A stretch of 64,000 nucleotides of DNA, taken from assembly GCA_021234155.1 (NCBI GenBank), contig JAJEKV010000031.1:3721854-3785853 (forward strand). Reading direction: 5' to 3'. The notes below the pieces were generated by a model. It ran no database searches and was not told the origin of the DNA. It was given only the letters and a program-made list of their open reading frames with translations. A program made the position numbers and the translations under genes. The DNA comes from Isoetes taiwanensis (lineage: Eukaryota > Streptophyta > Lycopodiopsida > Isoetales > Isoetaceae). Positions 24,701 through 37,312 of this stretch are shown piece after piece (within the stretch, counting starts at the first letter, position 1; every line of letters starts with the position of its first letter).

Positions 24701-25329
24701 ATTTGCTGCGCTCCTTCTGGGTCCCATAGGCCGATTGGTCTCAGTGGACGATAAAAAAACTATTCTATTCTATTCTATTCTTTTGCATCGCATTGCTTCC
24801 ATATGATGACTTTATGCATAATTTAAGTTTCATCATAACTTATGTCAGTCGAGATCTATAATGGTTTCAAACAAATTTCTCATGGCACAATATATTCACA
24901 TATTGCCTACAAGTATATACTCTAGGTTGACAATCATAATGATAACATAGACTGGAGGATGATGAGTTCAAATCTGGTTGTAAACGGGTTTAATCTCGGG
25001 CCTTCTCACCTCGTGGAGGCATGTCTGGGATTGTGGCAGTGTTGTCAGCAGTGAAATCATTTGCAAAAGAGTGGGGGAGAGAGCTGCTGAAGCTAAAAGA
25101 CTATTGACTTCATTGTACCGTGAACTAGAACTGCTCCGTGCTTGTGCTCCTACTAGTGGAGTTAGAGAAAATGAGTTGCTATCCCAAATCGAGACTATGG
25201 AAACTATGAAAGTTACAAAAGTCAAAGTGAATGCAGTGGTGCAGTGGTTCAAGGATAGAGTTAGATGTATGTACCCGGTTCTTTTTTGCTGCTAGAGGAA
25301 GTAGAAAACTCACTAACACTATACTTTCT

Positions 25330-26252
25330 TCAGTCTTTTCCAGGCACCCATCACCCTTTCAAGATGACATGCAATCGGTTGTATTGACTAAGGTACATCA
25401 CATTATTTCTGAACAGCAAAGGTTGCTTCTTGAGTTCAATATTATGAAGGAGGATTTAAAAGCGGCTGTGGTTCTTTTAAAAAGAGACAAATGCTCTGGT
25501 CTGATGGCTTCCCTATTAATTTTTTGGGGACTGGTTGGAGGATGATGTATATGATGCTTTCTGTGAGTTTCAGAGATTTAGGTGCCTTGATAAAATTTTG
25601 AATATGGGTTGCATTTCCCTTATTCTAAACCAAGGAACCCAAGACGAATCCTGACAGGCGACCTATTACATTGCTTTCCTCCATGTACAAGATCTTTGCC
25701 AAGATATATGCAGAAAAAGTTTGAGATATTTTGGTCGAGTCTATCACCTCCATACAATCTGGATTTCTTCCTCATTGATGTATTCTCAACAACGTGGCGG
25801 CTGCATACGAAGTAATATATTGGGCTTGATTACAGGGTCATAGAGCAGTGCATCTTAAACTTGATTTTGGTAAGACATATGATACTATTGATTGGATATT
25901 TTAGAGAAGTGTCTTCTTGCTCTTGGATTTGGGCAGTCATTTACAAGAAACGTCATGAAACTACATATGTCAGCAAGGTCTTCTCTACATTTTCAGGGCG
26001 ATCCATCTTAGATTTTTATAGTGGGTAGAGGAATTCGGCAAGATTGTCCCCCCTTTGCTCTTCACAATTGTGGCAGAAATATTATCCCAGCTTTTCTCTA
26101 TGGCTACCCGAGCTGGCATCATTCAAGGTTTGCCAATGGAAAATGGATCTCAAGAGGTATATAATCAATATATAGATGATACTTTTCTGTTCCTAATTGC
26201 CGAAGCAAAAAATCTTCATATTGCTAAGCTATTATTAGACACATTCTCTTAG
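25330..26252 (+). pseudogene. L1-like reverse transcriptase remnant
   Basis: The RT landmarks appear in order. KRDKCSG lies near 25483, where plant LINEs have a K-x-P-G-P-D-G motif. Motif A is LDFGKTYDTIDW (25860-25895) with its catalytic Asp. Motif B is GRGIRQDCP (26024-26050), with Gly changed to Asp. Motif C is YIDDT (26169-26183) with both catalytic Asp. The last frame (26055-26252) is open for 65 codons. Stops and shifts interrupt the rest. The thumb region and C-terminus are missing after 26252. Confidence 0.85.
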
Positions 26253-26259
26253 CATCATG

Positions 26260-27185
26260 GGTTCTGGTTGGTTGGCGCGTAATCGCTTTGTAAACATTGG
26301 ACGCATTCCATCTTGTGACGCTTCGTATCTATGCAGATAATGATGCATACCATGACGGTCACCAAGATATAGTAGGCCTAAGGGCCCAAATGAGGGTTCA
26401 CTCCATAATGGATTTTATTACGCGCTAATAAAACCAAAGATACCGCGACTGCACAGCATAATTAACCTAATTAAGCCATTATGGTCTAAATTAACTAATT
26501 GTGACCAATGGTGCCACCGCCCGTGACTTCTACATTTTAAATATGAATAGGGTCATATTCTCAGCTCACCCCAAATTCGAATTTGAGTGAAGGGGAGGCC
26601 AGCCTGTACAGCCTACACTTGTTTTTGCCAACACTTCACCACCACTGAACTATGGATGCCTACCATGACCATGGCTCTAGCTGGGATTAATCAAGTTAGT
26701 CAATAGATAGCTTCTTCTCACCGGACACTTCTTGAGTTGATGGAATGATTAAACTCTCTTTTAAGTTGTTCAACACTTGAATGGTATTACATTAGTTCTT
26801 TCTTCCGTATTGCAAGTTACTTTGTGGTATATCCTAAAAGCTCTTAGTATTAGAGATGTCTCTAGCTAGATCCCTATCAATCTAATAATTACAGCCAGGC
26901 ACAAGTTTCAAACCCTCAAGCCGGTGGATGTTATGATGGGTTCAAAGACCGTGACAACGAAAGTATGAGGGTGAATTGGGGTGGGTCTTGCCTAGCTTAC
27001 TACAAGACTCCTACGCTGTGCTAGGCTTATAGCCTATCAATCGTGGTGTATAAATAGTGGGTCACAACCACCCCTTGGCCTGGTCCACACCTAAAACAAC
27101 AAGCAACAAAAGACCATTATTGTCGTTCCAAAAATCTACATGTGGTTATGTGGAGGTGTATTTATTAAGGAGGTCAGGTAGTTTT
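26260..27185. other. Unassigned interval with a TATA-like site
   Basis: No coding content is recognised. TATAAATAG at 27049-27057 matches a plant TATA box well, but no gene follows; the DNA downstream is minisatellite. It could be part of an LTR or a decayed promoter. Confidence 0.3.
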
Positions 27186-27189
27186 TATG

Positions 27190-27790
27190 AGCCATAGCTT
27201 TTTTTTTTGTGGTCTCTTTTAGGTTTTTGAAGCCGCCATATTTTGAAGGGGTGTTGTTTTTAAGAAGGTGTTGTTTTGAGGTGGGTAGCTTTATAACCAG
27301 GTGTAGCTCTTTAAGTATCGCTTTTTATGGAAGCTAATAGTTTTTGAAGCGTTTATAAGGAGGTACAGTTTCATGGTTGTTTTTACGTGAAGCATGGTCA
27401 AGTGGCATGATTTTTTAATCCAAGTGTTGGTTTTGAGCCCGCCATAAGTGGGTGTAGTTTCTTAAATAGTTGTTTTAAAGAAGCGTGGCCTTTGAAAGTT
27501 TTTGCGTAGTTTTATGATACGTTTCCTTGCTCAGCTATGGTTTTGAAGTGGTGTAGTTTATAACCAGGCGTAGCTTTTACAGCTTCATTTTTAAGGAAGC
27601 ATGATTTTCGCAGTGGCTCATATAATCAGGCATAGCTCTTACTTAGCCATTTTTAAAGCAGCATGGTTTTGAGTGGCTCTTGCCAGGTGTAATTTTTTAA
27701 GTGGTCGCTACGTATGAAGTTTTCTTTCCAAGTGGCGACTTTTAACAGTCATTTTAAGGAAGCAAGTGCTTTCAGCTATTTCTAAGCACC
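27190..27790. repeat. Degenerate ~60-bp minisatellite
   Basis: A unit of about 60 bp repeats roughly ten times. Its landmarks are AGGYRTAGCT(T), a T-rich run, AAGGAAGCATG(R) and TTTTGAGTGGCTC. The clearest three units run from about 27540 to 27720. The copies are diverged and vary in length. Confidence 0.75.
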
Positions 27791-27859
27791 ACCACCTTGA
27801 ATACGGCTTTGGGAATGTATCGTATTGTTTTTACATTCGCGGAAAATAATCTCTCACTG

Positions 27860-30250
27860 AGCGATCCAACGCGGCTCAAACATGCCACGCACTCAAACAT
27901 GCCACTTAGGTGCTAACATGCCAAGGTGGTTCAAGCATGCCAATAATGGGTATTCAACATGCCACCTTAGGCTCAAACATGCCAAGGTGTCTCAAATATG
28001 CCATGCTGGGCTCCTATATGCCACCTATAGGCTCCAACATGCCACGGGCTCCAACATACCACCTTAGGCTCCAACATGCCAACTTCAACATGACACCTAG
28101 CTCAAACATGCCAAGATACCCAAACATGCCATCGCGGAGCTTCATGCCACCTAGGTTCAACATGTCGGTGGCTCAAACATGCCATGTATTCAACATGCCA
28201 CCTAGGCTCCAACCTCGCTAAGTCGTTTCGGGCATGCCGCCTTCTGACCAACATGCCACCAAGGCTCAAACATGCCGCGTACCGTTCATGCCACGAAGTT
28301 CCAACATGCCACCAAGGCTCAAACATGCTGCTGCGTATGCCACGCGAGTCTGGGAACATGCTAGTGTTCTCAAAATGCTACTGCCCTCTACATGCCACCT
28401 AGGGCCCAACATTCAAAGGTGGCTCAAACACACTGCAATCTAATATACCACTCTGTTTCAACATGCCACCTAGGCTCAAACATACCAAGGTGGTTCTAAA
28501 CATGCCACTTGGCTCAAAGATTTCCACCGAATTCCAAATGGTTGCTGTGGCTCCAACACGCCACCTAGGGCTCCAGCTGACAGCAAGGGTTTCACTGGCA
28601 GGGTCCAAACATGCTGGCAGGTCCAAACATTACCACGGGCTCAACATGCCACCCTGGGCTCCAACATGCCAAGGTTTCTCAAACATGCCACCAGGGATCC
28701 AACATGCCAAGGTGGTCTCAAATATGCCATGCTGGGCTCCAACATGCCACCCAGGCCCAACATGCCATGGTTCGGTCCATGCCACCTAGCCTCCAACAGT
28801 CACCTAGGCTCAAACATGTTGAGTTGGTCTGAACATCTGATAACGGTCTGACCGATGGTCAGGGATTCGGTTCGAACAGGGATCTGAATTGATGTCGATA
28901 TTCATGTCGACCGGATCCGACCGACCATCTCAATGGTCCGCCAAATACGCCACATGGATCCAATCGCACACCCAGGGTTCAACCCGCCAGGCTCAAGCAT
29001 GTTTCAGGGTACCAACATGCCACTAAAGTTCAAACATGCCACCTGTGTTCAACATGCCACATATAGTCTGCAACATACAGTAGCTCAAACATGCCACGCG
29101 GGCACCCTGCTCGGGATGGATTAAAGGATCTTGCACCGTCATCAGCGAGGCAGGTCTTCGACGCCGTAGACGATCCATAAAGCACCTCGTAAGCAATTGC
29201 TCCCCAAAAGTCCTTTCCCTGTCCCCATGACGGATGTGCAACTCCCCACTGAATCGTGGAATTGGCTCGCCATCGATCAAAACATTGATATTACGCTTGG
29301 GGACCAAGTTGTGGGCATGAGCCTACCGGCTTCTCCAAAAGCATCAAAGAGTTCATGGCCACGCGCCATAATAATTGGTCTAGGTGGTACCGCGGCATCG
29401 TCGGTCCTTCTTACCTCGGTAATTTCAGTTCAAACATGTTCTAGGCTCTCGAAAGCATGCCACCTAGTTTCAAGTGAATACATCGCCCAAACATGCCACA
29501 TAGGCTCAAATATACCACCTTGGCTTAAACATGCCACATAGCTTAAACTGCCACCGCTCAAACATGCAACATGGCTCAAACATGCCCCTAGATTCAAACA
29601 TGATACGCTGCTTCAAACCGAACACATGGGCTCAAACATGCCACACATGATCAAACATGCCAATTACCAAATATGCCACTTAGTATCAAACATGCCACTC
29701 AGTTCAAAACATGACACATGGCTCAAACATTATGCCACTAGGGTAATAAAAAATGCTATTTCAAATGATTTATGTTTTGAAAGGCAAACATGCAACCCTG
29801 GGTCATATCATTGCCCCTGTGGGTCAAACACCTAGATCAAACATGCCATATATATGCTCAAATACCAAATAAACATGCCACATGGCTCAAACATAGCATC
29901 TATCAAGCATTGCTCCTAGGTCAAACATGCCCTGAAGAAACATGACACTGGAGTTAAAACATGCCCCTAGGCTCAAACATGCCACTAGGTCATAAAAATG
30001 TTAGTACAATGATTTATTTTTGAAGGATGAACTATGATTTTGCCATTTTTTAAGATTGAAATGTTCTAGGCTCGGAGATGCCCCTAGGTTAGAACATGCC
30101 ACCTTTGCTCAAACACGACATCGGTCAAACGATGCCACATTGGCTCAAACGGACACATGGTTCAAACATGTCCATAGCTCAATGGACACTGCGATTCAAC
30201 CGGCAATTTCGGGTTTAAACATACATAGGTTCAAATATACCACTACACGC
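27860..30250. repeat. CATGCC minisatellite, unit ~20 bp
   Basis: Dozens of units of GGCTCAAACATGCCACCTA type, 17-21 bp long, run in one orientation. Most differ in the few bases between CATGCCA and the next GGCTC. Non-array DNA interrupts at about 28840-28980 and 29105-29430. A larger segment containing TTTCAAATGATTTATG-like sequence recurs about 250 bp apart (29750 and 30005), a higher-order repeat. Open frames here with repeated CH.GSNMP-type peptides come from the array. Confidence 0.9.
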
Positions 30251-30299
30251 ATTAAAAGAACATGGCTTTAGTCTCAAGCTAATTTCGCTGAATCTTATT

Positions 30300-31200
30300 T
30301 CATTGACTATTTAGGAAAAAGGCATCAGGTGGTATGGGGCATGGGATGACGACAAATCTATCAATATATATGGCACTTGATATTTATACGGTATGATTTA
30401 GAGGGAAAAGTCATAGAGCTTTGTCATCGAAATTGAAAAAAAATAGGTATGATAATGACGCATCCAACAATGGAGAAGAGTGGCTGAGATTATGTGAAGG
30501 AAATGGTTCATGTAATATATTGAGTGGAAGCAGATCAAGTAGATTGATCACACACAGGGAGCTTGAAGAGATCTTTAGAAAACATCTTCTAGATGTTGAA
30601 AAAAAGGATGTGTTCAAAGGTTCGGACTTGTACTGTTCTATAAGGAAGATATAAAGTTTTTAAGGGCTAATAGTCTTTAATAGAATGGCTTGCAATCTTA
30701 GAAGATATTGAAGTCTAATATAGAATGGCCTATAATTTTAGAAGATATTGAGGTCAATGAGCCAAAAAGAGATGAAAGAAGGAACCAGCATCGAAGCGGC
30801 AGATCGGTCTCAAAGAGCGTTTATATCTGTTATTGTTTTACTATTGAATTGTCTTGATGCTATAAGTGTTTATTTCATAGCTAGACACTTCATTAGGATT
30901 CAAGTCTTATGTTGTGAGCACTTAAACAAGGTGCTCAGCAAGACGACGGGTTGTTCTCAAGGGAGTAGTCTAAGATGGCAATTGGAATTTTTTTTTTCGT
31001 ATGGTTTGTGCTTATCTGACGTCTGCGAACAAATAGGGGACCGCGCGTTGCAATTGAAGGTGTGAAAGCAGGAGTGTTAGGTAAGAGGTTATTTTTGAGG
31101 CGCAGTTGGACCTTTCCAAGCTGACACTTTGAAGTAAATAGATTGCAAAAATAATCTAAGTGCATACTCTAGCTGGCGATGGAGAATTATAATTTTTCGC
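30300..31200. other. Region with small open frames, no family recognised
   Basis: A frame at 30421-30654 (+, 77 codons) is polar and charged, with ITHRELEEIFRKHLLDVEKK near its middle, and would fit a short helical exon. A nearly duplicated segment (GAATGGC...TTAGAAGATATTGA) occurs at 30682 and 30723. There is no strong sign of a real gene. Confidence 0.25.
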
Positions 31201-34200
31201 TATCTAAGCCTTTTAGAAACATTAATTTGTCTCTTTGAAATGAACAATTTTCGTCAAGACTTTTGATCGATTCGCATCTTTCAAGTAGGAACATGTATTT
31301 TCTTGAAGTTTCTACAACCTCTTAGCGTCTTAAGATCTAATGTTTTGGCAATACTTGGAGAAATCAACAATTTGATGGTTTTTATGAATTCCATGAACAT
31401 TTGTGAACTCCGGTTATTATGGACAACATTTTCGTTTTGACTATTAGAGGTTGATGAGGCCGAATGATTTCCGCGATACAAAAGAACTTGGTTGCACTTC
31501 ATTTTCATATATCACCAAAGTGAGGAACTTCAATTTTATGATGCTAACTAAATGGTAAAACATATTCACAACTGGATGTCCGCGATAACCCCAACAAACA
31601 TATCTACATGTAGTAACTCAGCCATTCTAAAATAGTTAGATACAAGATGGAGTCTCAAGATAGAACCGACTCCAATGGAAAGTTACTTGCGAGGAAATTG
31701 ATTTTCAAAACAAACCCAATTTCTAGGAGTTTAATCAGTTCCACTTTCATTTCCTTCCCATACTAACTAGAATAGAGAGGCAATCACAATGTAGCATTTT
31801 AAAACATGCCGCATCTGAGTATGGAAGAGGTTGTATACATGAACAAACAAGCAAACAAACACCAATAACTTGAATGGATAATTTGGAAAGAGCAACAGTG
31901 ATGGTTCATTTGAACTATATTATGGCATATCTCAAAATCACAACAACATTCAAAGAATGAGAAGGACTATAAATATGTAATAGGAGCTCTCAAAGAAAAG
32001 CTCACTTAATTTGTTCTAGCAGATGATGGGTCGATCGATAATAATAACAAGCCCGGATGTCAGATTCTGAAGTGAAATATGAAAGAATAACATGAGACTA
32101 TTCTCCTTCGCTGTACCCGGCACCATCACTTTCTAGAAGTTACATAGACTCCAGAAATACAAAATGCCGACGGTGTCTTATATTATGGTCACTGTTTCAC
32201 TCCCTAATGTTGCAATATATTATAATCCAACTCACCCCACTAGTTAATAACATCCGCACATATACACACAAATGTTACTTAAGGTCGAGAAGAAATGCGA
32301 AGTCACACTTTGCTTTCAATACACTATCTTGTTCATGCTCAGTGGGCGCCGATCATCTCTCACAAAGCTTGCAAACATGTAATGCAATGGCATGCAATTT
32401 AGAATAATATAGCATGGGGAACAATAAAAACTAAACTTATTTGTATATACTGTAGGCTAACTGCATTAATAGAGTCAGAGGGGAATTGAGCTATAATTCA
32501 TTGCTTCCACTAAGGCGAATCCAGATAGCCAGCTATTTCCATGAGAATGAAACGCTGATATAAACATTGTTAAGATATGCTATCTACCACATACAGACCA
32601 ATTCTACGTTGTAAAAAATGTATCCGCTTAGAAAGCCTCATGGTGGAATCAAATCAAGTATAAAAAGGAAAGTCAAGTCTTAAAGACCCAATTGTGGAAA
32701 TTGTTTAAAAAGTGCATCCTTAACTGTCAGAGATCGTTGGACCTTGCAGAATTGAAAAACAACAAAGCATCAACACTGAAAACACCATCTACATATAAGG
32801 TTCTGATGCATAGGTTTCTACCAAGACCTGATTAATTTGGGTGACATGTTCTATGGCATGGATCCATGGCAAACATGCTTATCGTGGGAGATCCCATATA
32901 TAGCTAAGAATTGAAGGAAACTGCTAAGGCGAAGCTTTAGTCCTTTCTTTAATAAAATGGCCGCAGTTGCTTTCCTACTCTTGGTATCTCCTTACATCTT
33001 CTTTACATATCCTTCTTGCACAATGATTCAATTTGAACGAAAACAAAGGTAATTATGATGCTTGGGCGTCTATCCAATATATATAGCCACTTGTGCAAGA
33101 GAAAGGAAAGAGCCAAAATAATGCTTTTCAATACTTGAAGCCGCCAATTGTCAAACTTCTAGGGAAATCCAATAATGAACATATGACACTTTTGTGTTGG
33201 TAATGACATACACAAAACATGATTTTCATGTTTAGCTGCATTAGATTGTTTTATAGCTCACGCCTCTATGATCAACAATAATGTAAGATGCAGAAAAGTT
33301 TCTTGTATTATATGGGGATACCAAAGTAAGGCTGGTGTTCATAATGTCGTGTGTTTGCTAATGATCCCGACAGAGTCCCAATTATGGCAGTGTGACCTTG
33401 CCAACAAATTCAAAACATATAAACGATTTATCAAATGCATGAAAGCTTCAAGCTAATCGACTATAATTATTAAATTATGGATGATTTAATATCGTGATGA
33501 GACCAGAACATTCACCGGATATGCTATTCACCGAGGACACTGAGAAGCAGCTCTTAGGCAACCCAAAAGCGGGAAGAAGTTTCACTGAGAATAAATCAGA
33601 TGAATTTACACCGGTTGTAATTATTTGATGTTATACGTATTTTACAAATCTTGGCGCGGTAAATTTGTGTTGTTCAAAGGATTTATGGTGCTTGAATCAA
33701 GATATAATCAAGGGTCGTGATTTCGATCCGTCTCCACTCTGATTGGTCCTTTTGTTTTTGTGCTGGAGGAACGTAGATAAAGAAGGGATTTGAAGCCGCT
33801 TTATCCTGCTTGATTATCTTCCTCTTTTCCCGCTTATGTTGCTTGTCCTCTTCTTCCCATCTTCTAGTTCAGATGCACCCACAAAGAGTAGTGTGATACC
33901 GCTTATTCAGGATTGGTGATGCATTTTCACCCCTCAGGCAGTAGAAGTCGTGATGAAAAAGTGAAAATGTAGAAGTCCTGGATTTACAGCCTAAATGGAT
34001 CTGAGTAACAGTGGAATGCTCTGGATGCAGCCCCTATTTTTTTCGGTGATTCCCTTCACTTTGGCAGAAAGCACAAGGTCAGCTCTGGAGGTGATTTAGT
34101 AAGCGACAATTCCACGGGTTTAGACTGTTAACGGCCACGATATAACTCAGTAGATTTTAGCTTCAATCGGGTTTATCGCCTGACCAACCTGGCGAGCGGA

Positions 34201-36670
34201 AGATAAGTTGCGAATATGAGAACGGTTACGGGCAGCAACCGCGTTGGAGGAGCAGAAATTATCGCATCGCCTGAAGAGCGGTCGCATGATTATAGTATCT
34301 GCCTCCAGAGGGCCCGCGAATGCTTTGTTAAACGTGGTTTGAATCTTTAAGCTGTCATTGAGTTCATAGCTTTGAGTTCTGTAGCCGCCGTGATGTCATC
34401 ATAGCCACGCTTCAGAAGGTTCTTTTGTTTATGGTTCAATAGCGCATCTTTTTCCTTGTGTTGAGGCTGTTTATAAAGTACCAGCTTGTTCTGGATCGAG
34501 GATGAGCCGCTTTTGGTGGAAAATAATATGTGGAAAACTATTCATTATACACCGCTTCCTATTCGTAATCATGGAGCATGGATCATACCGCTTTTCCATA
34601 TCAAGCACTCGTGGCCTATTCGGTAGGTGATATACTTCTATTCACAAATGCACATTTCCAAAAGAAGGTTCAGAATCCTCAGATAATCCTTGAAATGCAC
34701 CGAGTTTCGCATGATTCGAAATTGAATTGCCCAAGTTTTAGATTTTATGGTTAATTTTGGCAGTGACTAAAATCTCCATGGATATGTTCACGCCTCATCG
34801 GGTTCTATGGCCAAATCAGAAGGCTTTATGCGTATTGTGGCTTACTATAGCAACAGCAGACGCTAAAAGACGCATTTTATCTTTTTCTTTTGTTACTTTA
34901 TTATGCTTATCATTTCATTTTGTTCTATTTGGTTTTAATGTAGAAGCTGGCCAGATCATGGGAGCATGGAGTGCCCCAGGAAGAATATTTAGCAACAAAG
35001 TTGCTTTAGTAACTCAAAGGTTACCTTTATACATACTTTTGACACCTTACCACATCCACAGCATTCTTTCTTCTGTAGCCTTTCACCGTTGTAACAATAC
35101 ATTTGAATACTGGCCTGCATGCTGATAGATAGGTTTCCTCATTCATCTCTGCCAGATACGGTGGACAAGGGATAGCCGTTAATGTTACTAACCACTAAAA
35201 ATAAACTAAACCAATTATAAACAGTTTGGAATCCCAAAACAAATACAATGCTATAGATGAGCAGCGGAAGAATCGCCGGAAAAGTTTATCATCGGATTGA
35301 AAACAATTTCGGTTTTCGCAGGAAACCTGCTGATAGTTTCCTAGGCGGGCTGCAGACAAACGAAGGCATAGAATCGCCCTTTAAAAACCCGCCGATGGAG
35401 AAGTCGTTCCAGATGGACGCCAACCCGCATCGCACATCCAACAACAAACCTGTGAAACATACCAAAGAATAGGCCACCCGCAGGAAAGCATCACCACCAG
35501 TGGAAACATGGAGAAACGTAATCAACAAAATATAGTAAAACAAGAAGGGGAGGGTGGTTCAAAGAGAATAAGGCACGAAGAAGCGCCGATGAAAGCCGAT
35601 GAATGAACTCAAATAAGTACAAACTTCAACCGGTTTAACTGCTCAAAACGCGAGCGCGATGTACGCTAATTTTACAATGCATGCATGCCGCCTGAGAAGA
35701 ATGGGATTTGCCACGCGAATCACAACATTGTTTATTTCACTGCTGGTGCTCTGCCAATTGTGGTTTTAAAGGTGAGACTGAGTATCATAAAGCATTCTCT
35801 GGGTTAGGTTGTAAAACAAGAATGTAAAAAGAAGTTATAAAAGCATAAGTATAATTTCATTTAACAAAATTATTTAACCAAAGCAAAACATCATTGTTTA
35901 AACATCTTAGTGTTACTTATTGTTTAGAAATGTAACACCGAAACATTTATTTTATAAAACTACATGATTTCTATGTAAATGAGTATATCAAAATTAGTTC
36001 TCATCGAAAATAATAATTAAAAACAACCGCTGCTTTTGAGAACTACATTTATCTTCAACAATTGGAAACAAATGAGAGTAGACAATTAGAAAACTACTTG
36101 TGTTTCTATCAAAAATCGATAAAATTCTCTACTTGGTCTTTTAGTGTTGTTTTTATGCTATACAACTTGGTAAATAAACACGTGGATGTTTTAAGTTTAT
36201 TAAAACCATTATATCTATCACTTTTTAGGAAAATCATTAATCTCGAAACTACAAATTAATCCTAGAAACAATGGTGGATATTTTGCTAATTAAAACCACA
36301 TTATCTACTTTTAGAAAACACTTGAAACTACAGCTAACTTTAAAAACAACATGTAGAAACACATGTTAATTTCTACTAGATAATTTTAATATACCCCACG
36401 CCGAGACTTCACAAAAAAATCCACGCCAGAGGGGAAAGTTGACCAAAATTCTATGAATGCTGTTTCTAGTAATCCCATTAAAATAAACATCAAAGAGTTT
36501 GCTGCTTGTTTTTAAAGCAAAAAAGACAATCGAAACAACATGGGGCCCGCTTTGGGGTGGTAGTCCCGACACTCTCCTGCCTGAGGGCTTATCATAGAGG
36601 GCTGGCCCCCTGCCTCACCTGCCAGATCCTGACCTTAGAGTTTTAGGGGAGTGGGCCTGCACGACGGGTC
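31200..36670. other. Long AT-rich interval, no gene recognised
   Basis: The longest frame is 34757-35125 (+, 122 codons). It has one hydrophobic stretch of about 20 residues near codons 40-60, which could be a membrane segment or chance. A frame of 71 codons at 35257-35472 is polar. 35880-36370 is AT-rich with many short AACAT/TTAAA repeats. I see no transposon signature. Confidence 0.35.
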
Positions 36671-36675
36671 ATCAT

Positions 36676-37312
36676 GGGCGATTTTCCCCACAACTCAACA
36701 GTGGCCTCACAAGGAATCAGATCACTTTGATGTTTGAATATGAAATCAAAAGCTTGCATTACGAAATCAGAATAAGGGATTTTAAAGAAAACTTTGGAAA
36801 GATAATTTTTAAGCCTTTCAAAGAATTTTTATATGTTATTAAAAACTCCAATACAAGAGGGTCCCTCCATGTTCAACCATGGAGGGGCTATTGATCCAGC
36901 TCTCTCATGAGGAGCCGCTGTACCATCCTGCAAGAACTTGAGCAGAGGAGTCAGCTCCCTAAATTTTTATAAACATTACTTTTATCTCTGACCTTTAATT
37001 TCAGCTTCTGGTCTCCACCTGATCTTTGGCCTCTTTCCATCTTCAACCTTTTTAATTTCTAATTCATCTCCCACCCTTGATCTTGGCTTCTGATCTCAAC
37101 CTGCACTTTGCCTTTTTGTCTCCCATCCCTGATCTTCGCCTTCATTCTAGGGGCCTTAGGATAATGTACCCTTCAACCACTACAAAAAATCTTAGAAGCC
37201 CTTAAATTTAAAACAACTAAATTAGGTCCTTTCTTGGTGCCTTAGACCTTGCTAAACATTTGGCTTTTATAATCGACTCTTCCAATGGTTCTTTCTTTTT
37301 CATGTTGACCGT
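36676..37312 (+). repeat. Dispersed repeat, copy 1
   Basis: This aligns with 43486-44137. Both begin GCGATTTTCCCCACAACTC, contain AACCATGGAGGGGC, and end near AATGGTTCT...TTGAC. Inside is a pyrimidine-rich stretch of three or four ~55-bp units (CTTTAATTT, TCTCCACC, TTGATCTTGCCTC). I see no ORF. It may be a non-coding part of a retrotransposon. Confidence 0.8.

Larger units (their letters stand above)
24193..24779 (+). mobile_element. 5'-truncated LINE 3' end with ATTCT pentamer tail
   Basis: It contains the last part of a LINE ORF (frame 24218-24574), a 3' untranslated region and a tail of four ATTCT-type pentamers (24761-24779). The flanks are continuous at the empty paralogous site near 56868-56874. 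A likely target-site duplication is CTTTT (24188-24192 and 24780-24784), although its first base could belong to the tail. The 5' truncation fits incomplete target-primed reverse transcription. Confidence 0.85.
23770..26252 (+). mobile_element. Decayed L1-like non-LTR retrotransposon (copy 1), split by a nested LINE
   Basis: This segment contains a LINE reverse transcriptase on the plus strand (25330-26252). Its upstream part is paralogous to 56395-57500. Shared landmarks include a CATGCCAA(T) block repeated around 23980 and 24045, GTTGCATCATGGA, and the coding piece ending in GVRENELLS near 25150-25180. A second, unrelated LINE fragment lies inside it (24193-24779). The true 5' and 3' ends are not seen. 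The paralogous non-coding part could be the element's 5' region or a host duplication that carried it. Confidence 0.65.

Noticed and set aside
27049-27057. TATA box as a gene promoter
   Set aside because: The match is good, but only minisatellite DNA follows and no coding region is within reach.
27882-28851. Several plus frames of 60-108 codons with repeated NMP, KHA and TCH peptides
   Set aside because: They are by-products of the 20-bp CATGCC minisatellite. The period shifts frame each unit, and there is no start context or other coding sign.
27860-30250. CRISPR array
   Set aside because: Units follow each other directly without unique spacers, no cas genes are present, and the context is plant retrotransposon DNA.
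34757-35125. Small membrane protein of 122 residues
   Set aside because: One hydrophobic stretch in AT-rich DNA is expected by chance; no family, no neighbouring exons and no clear start context.
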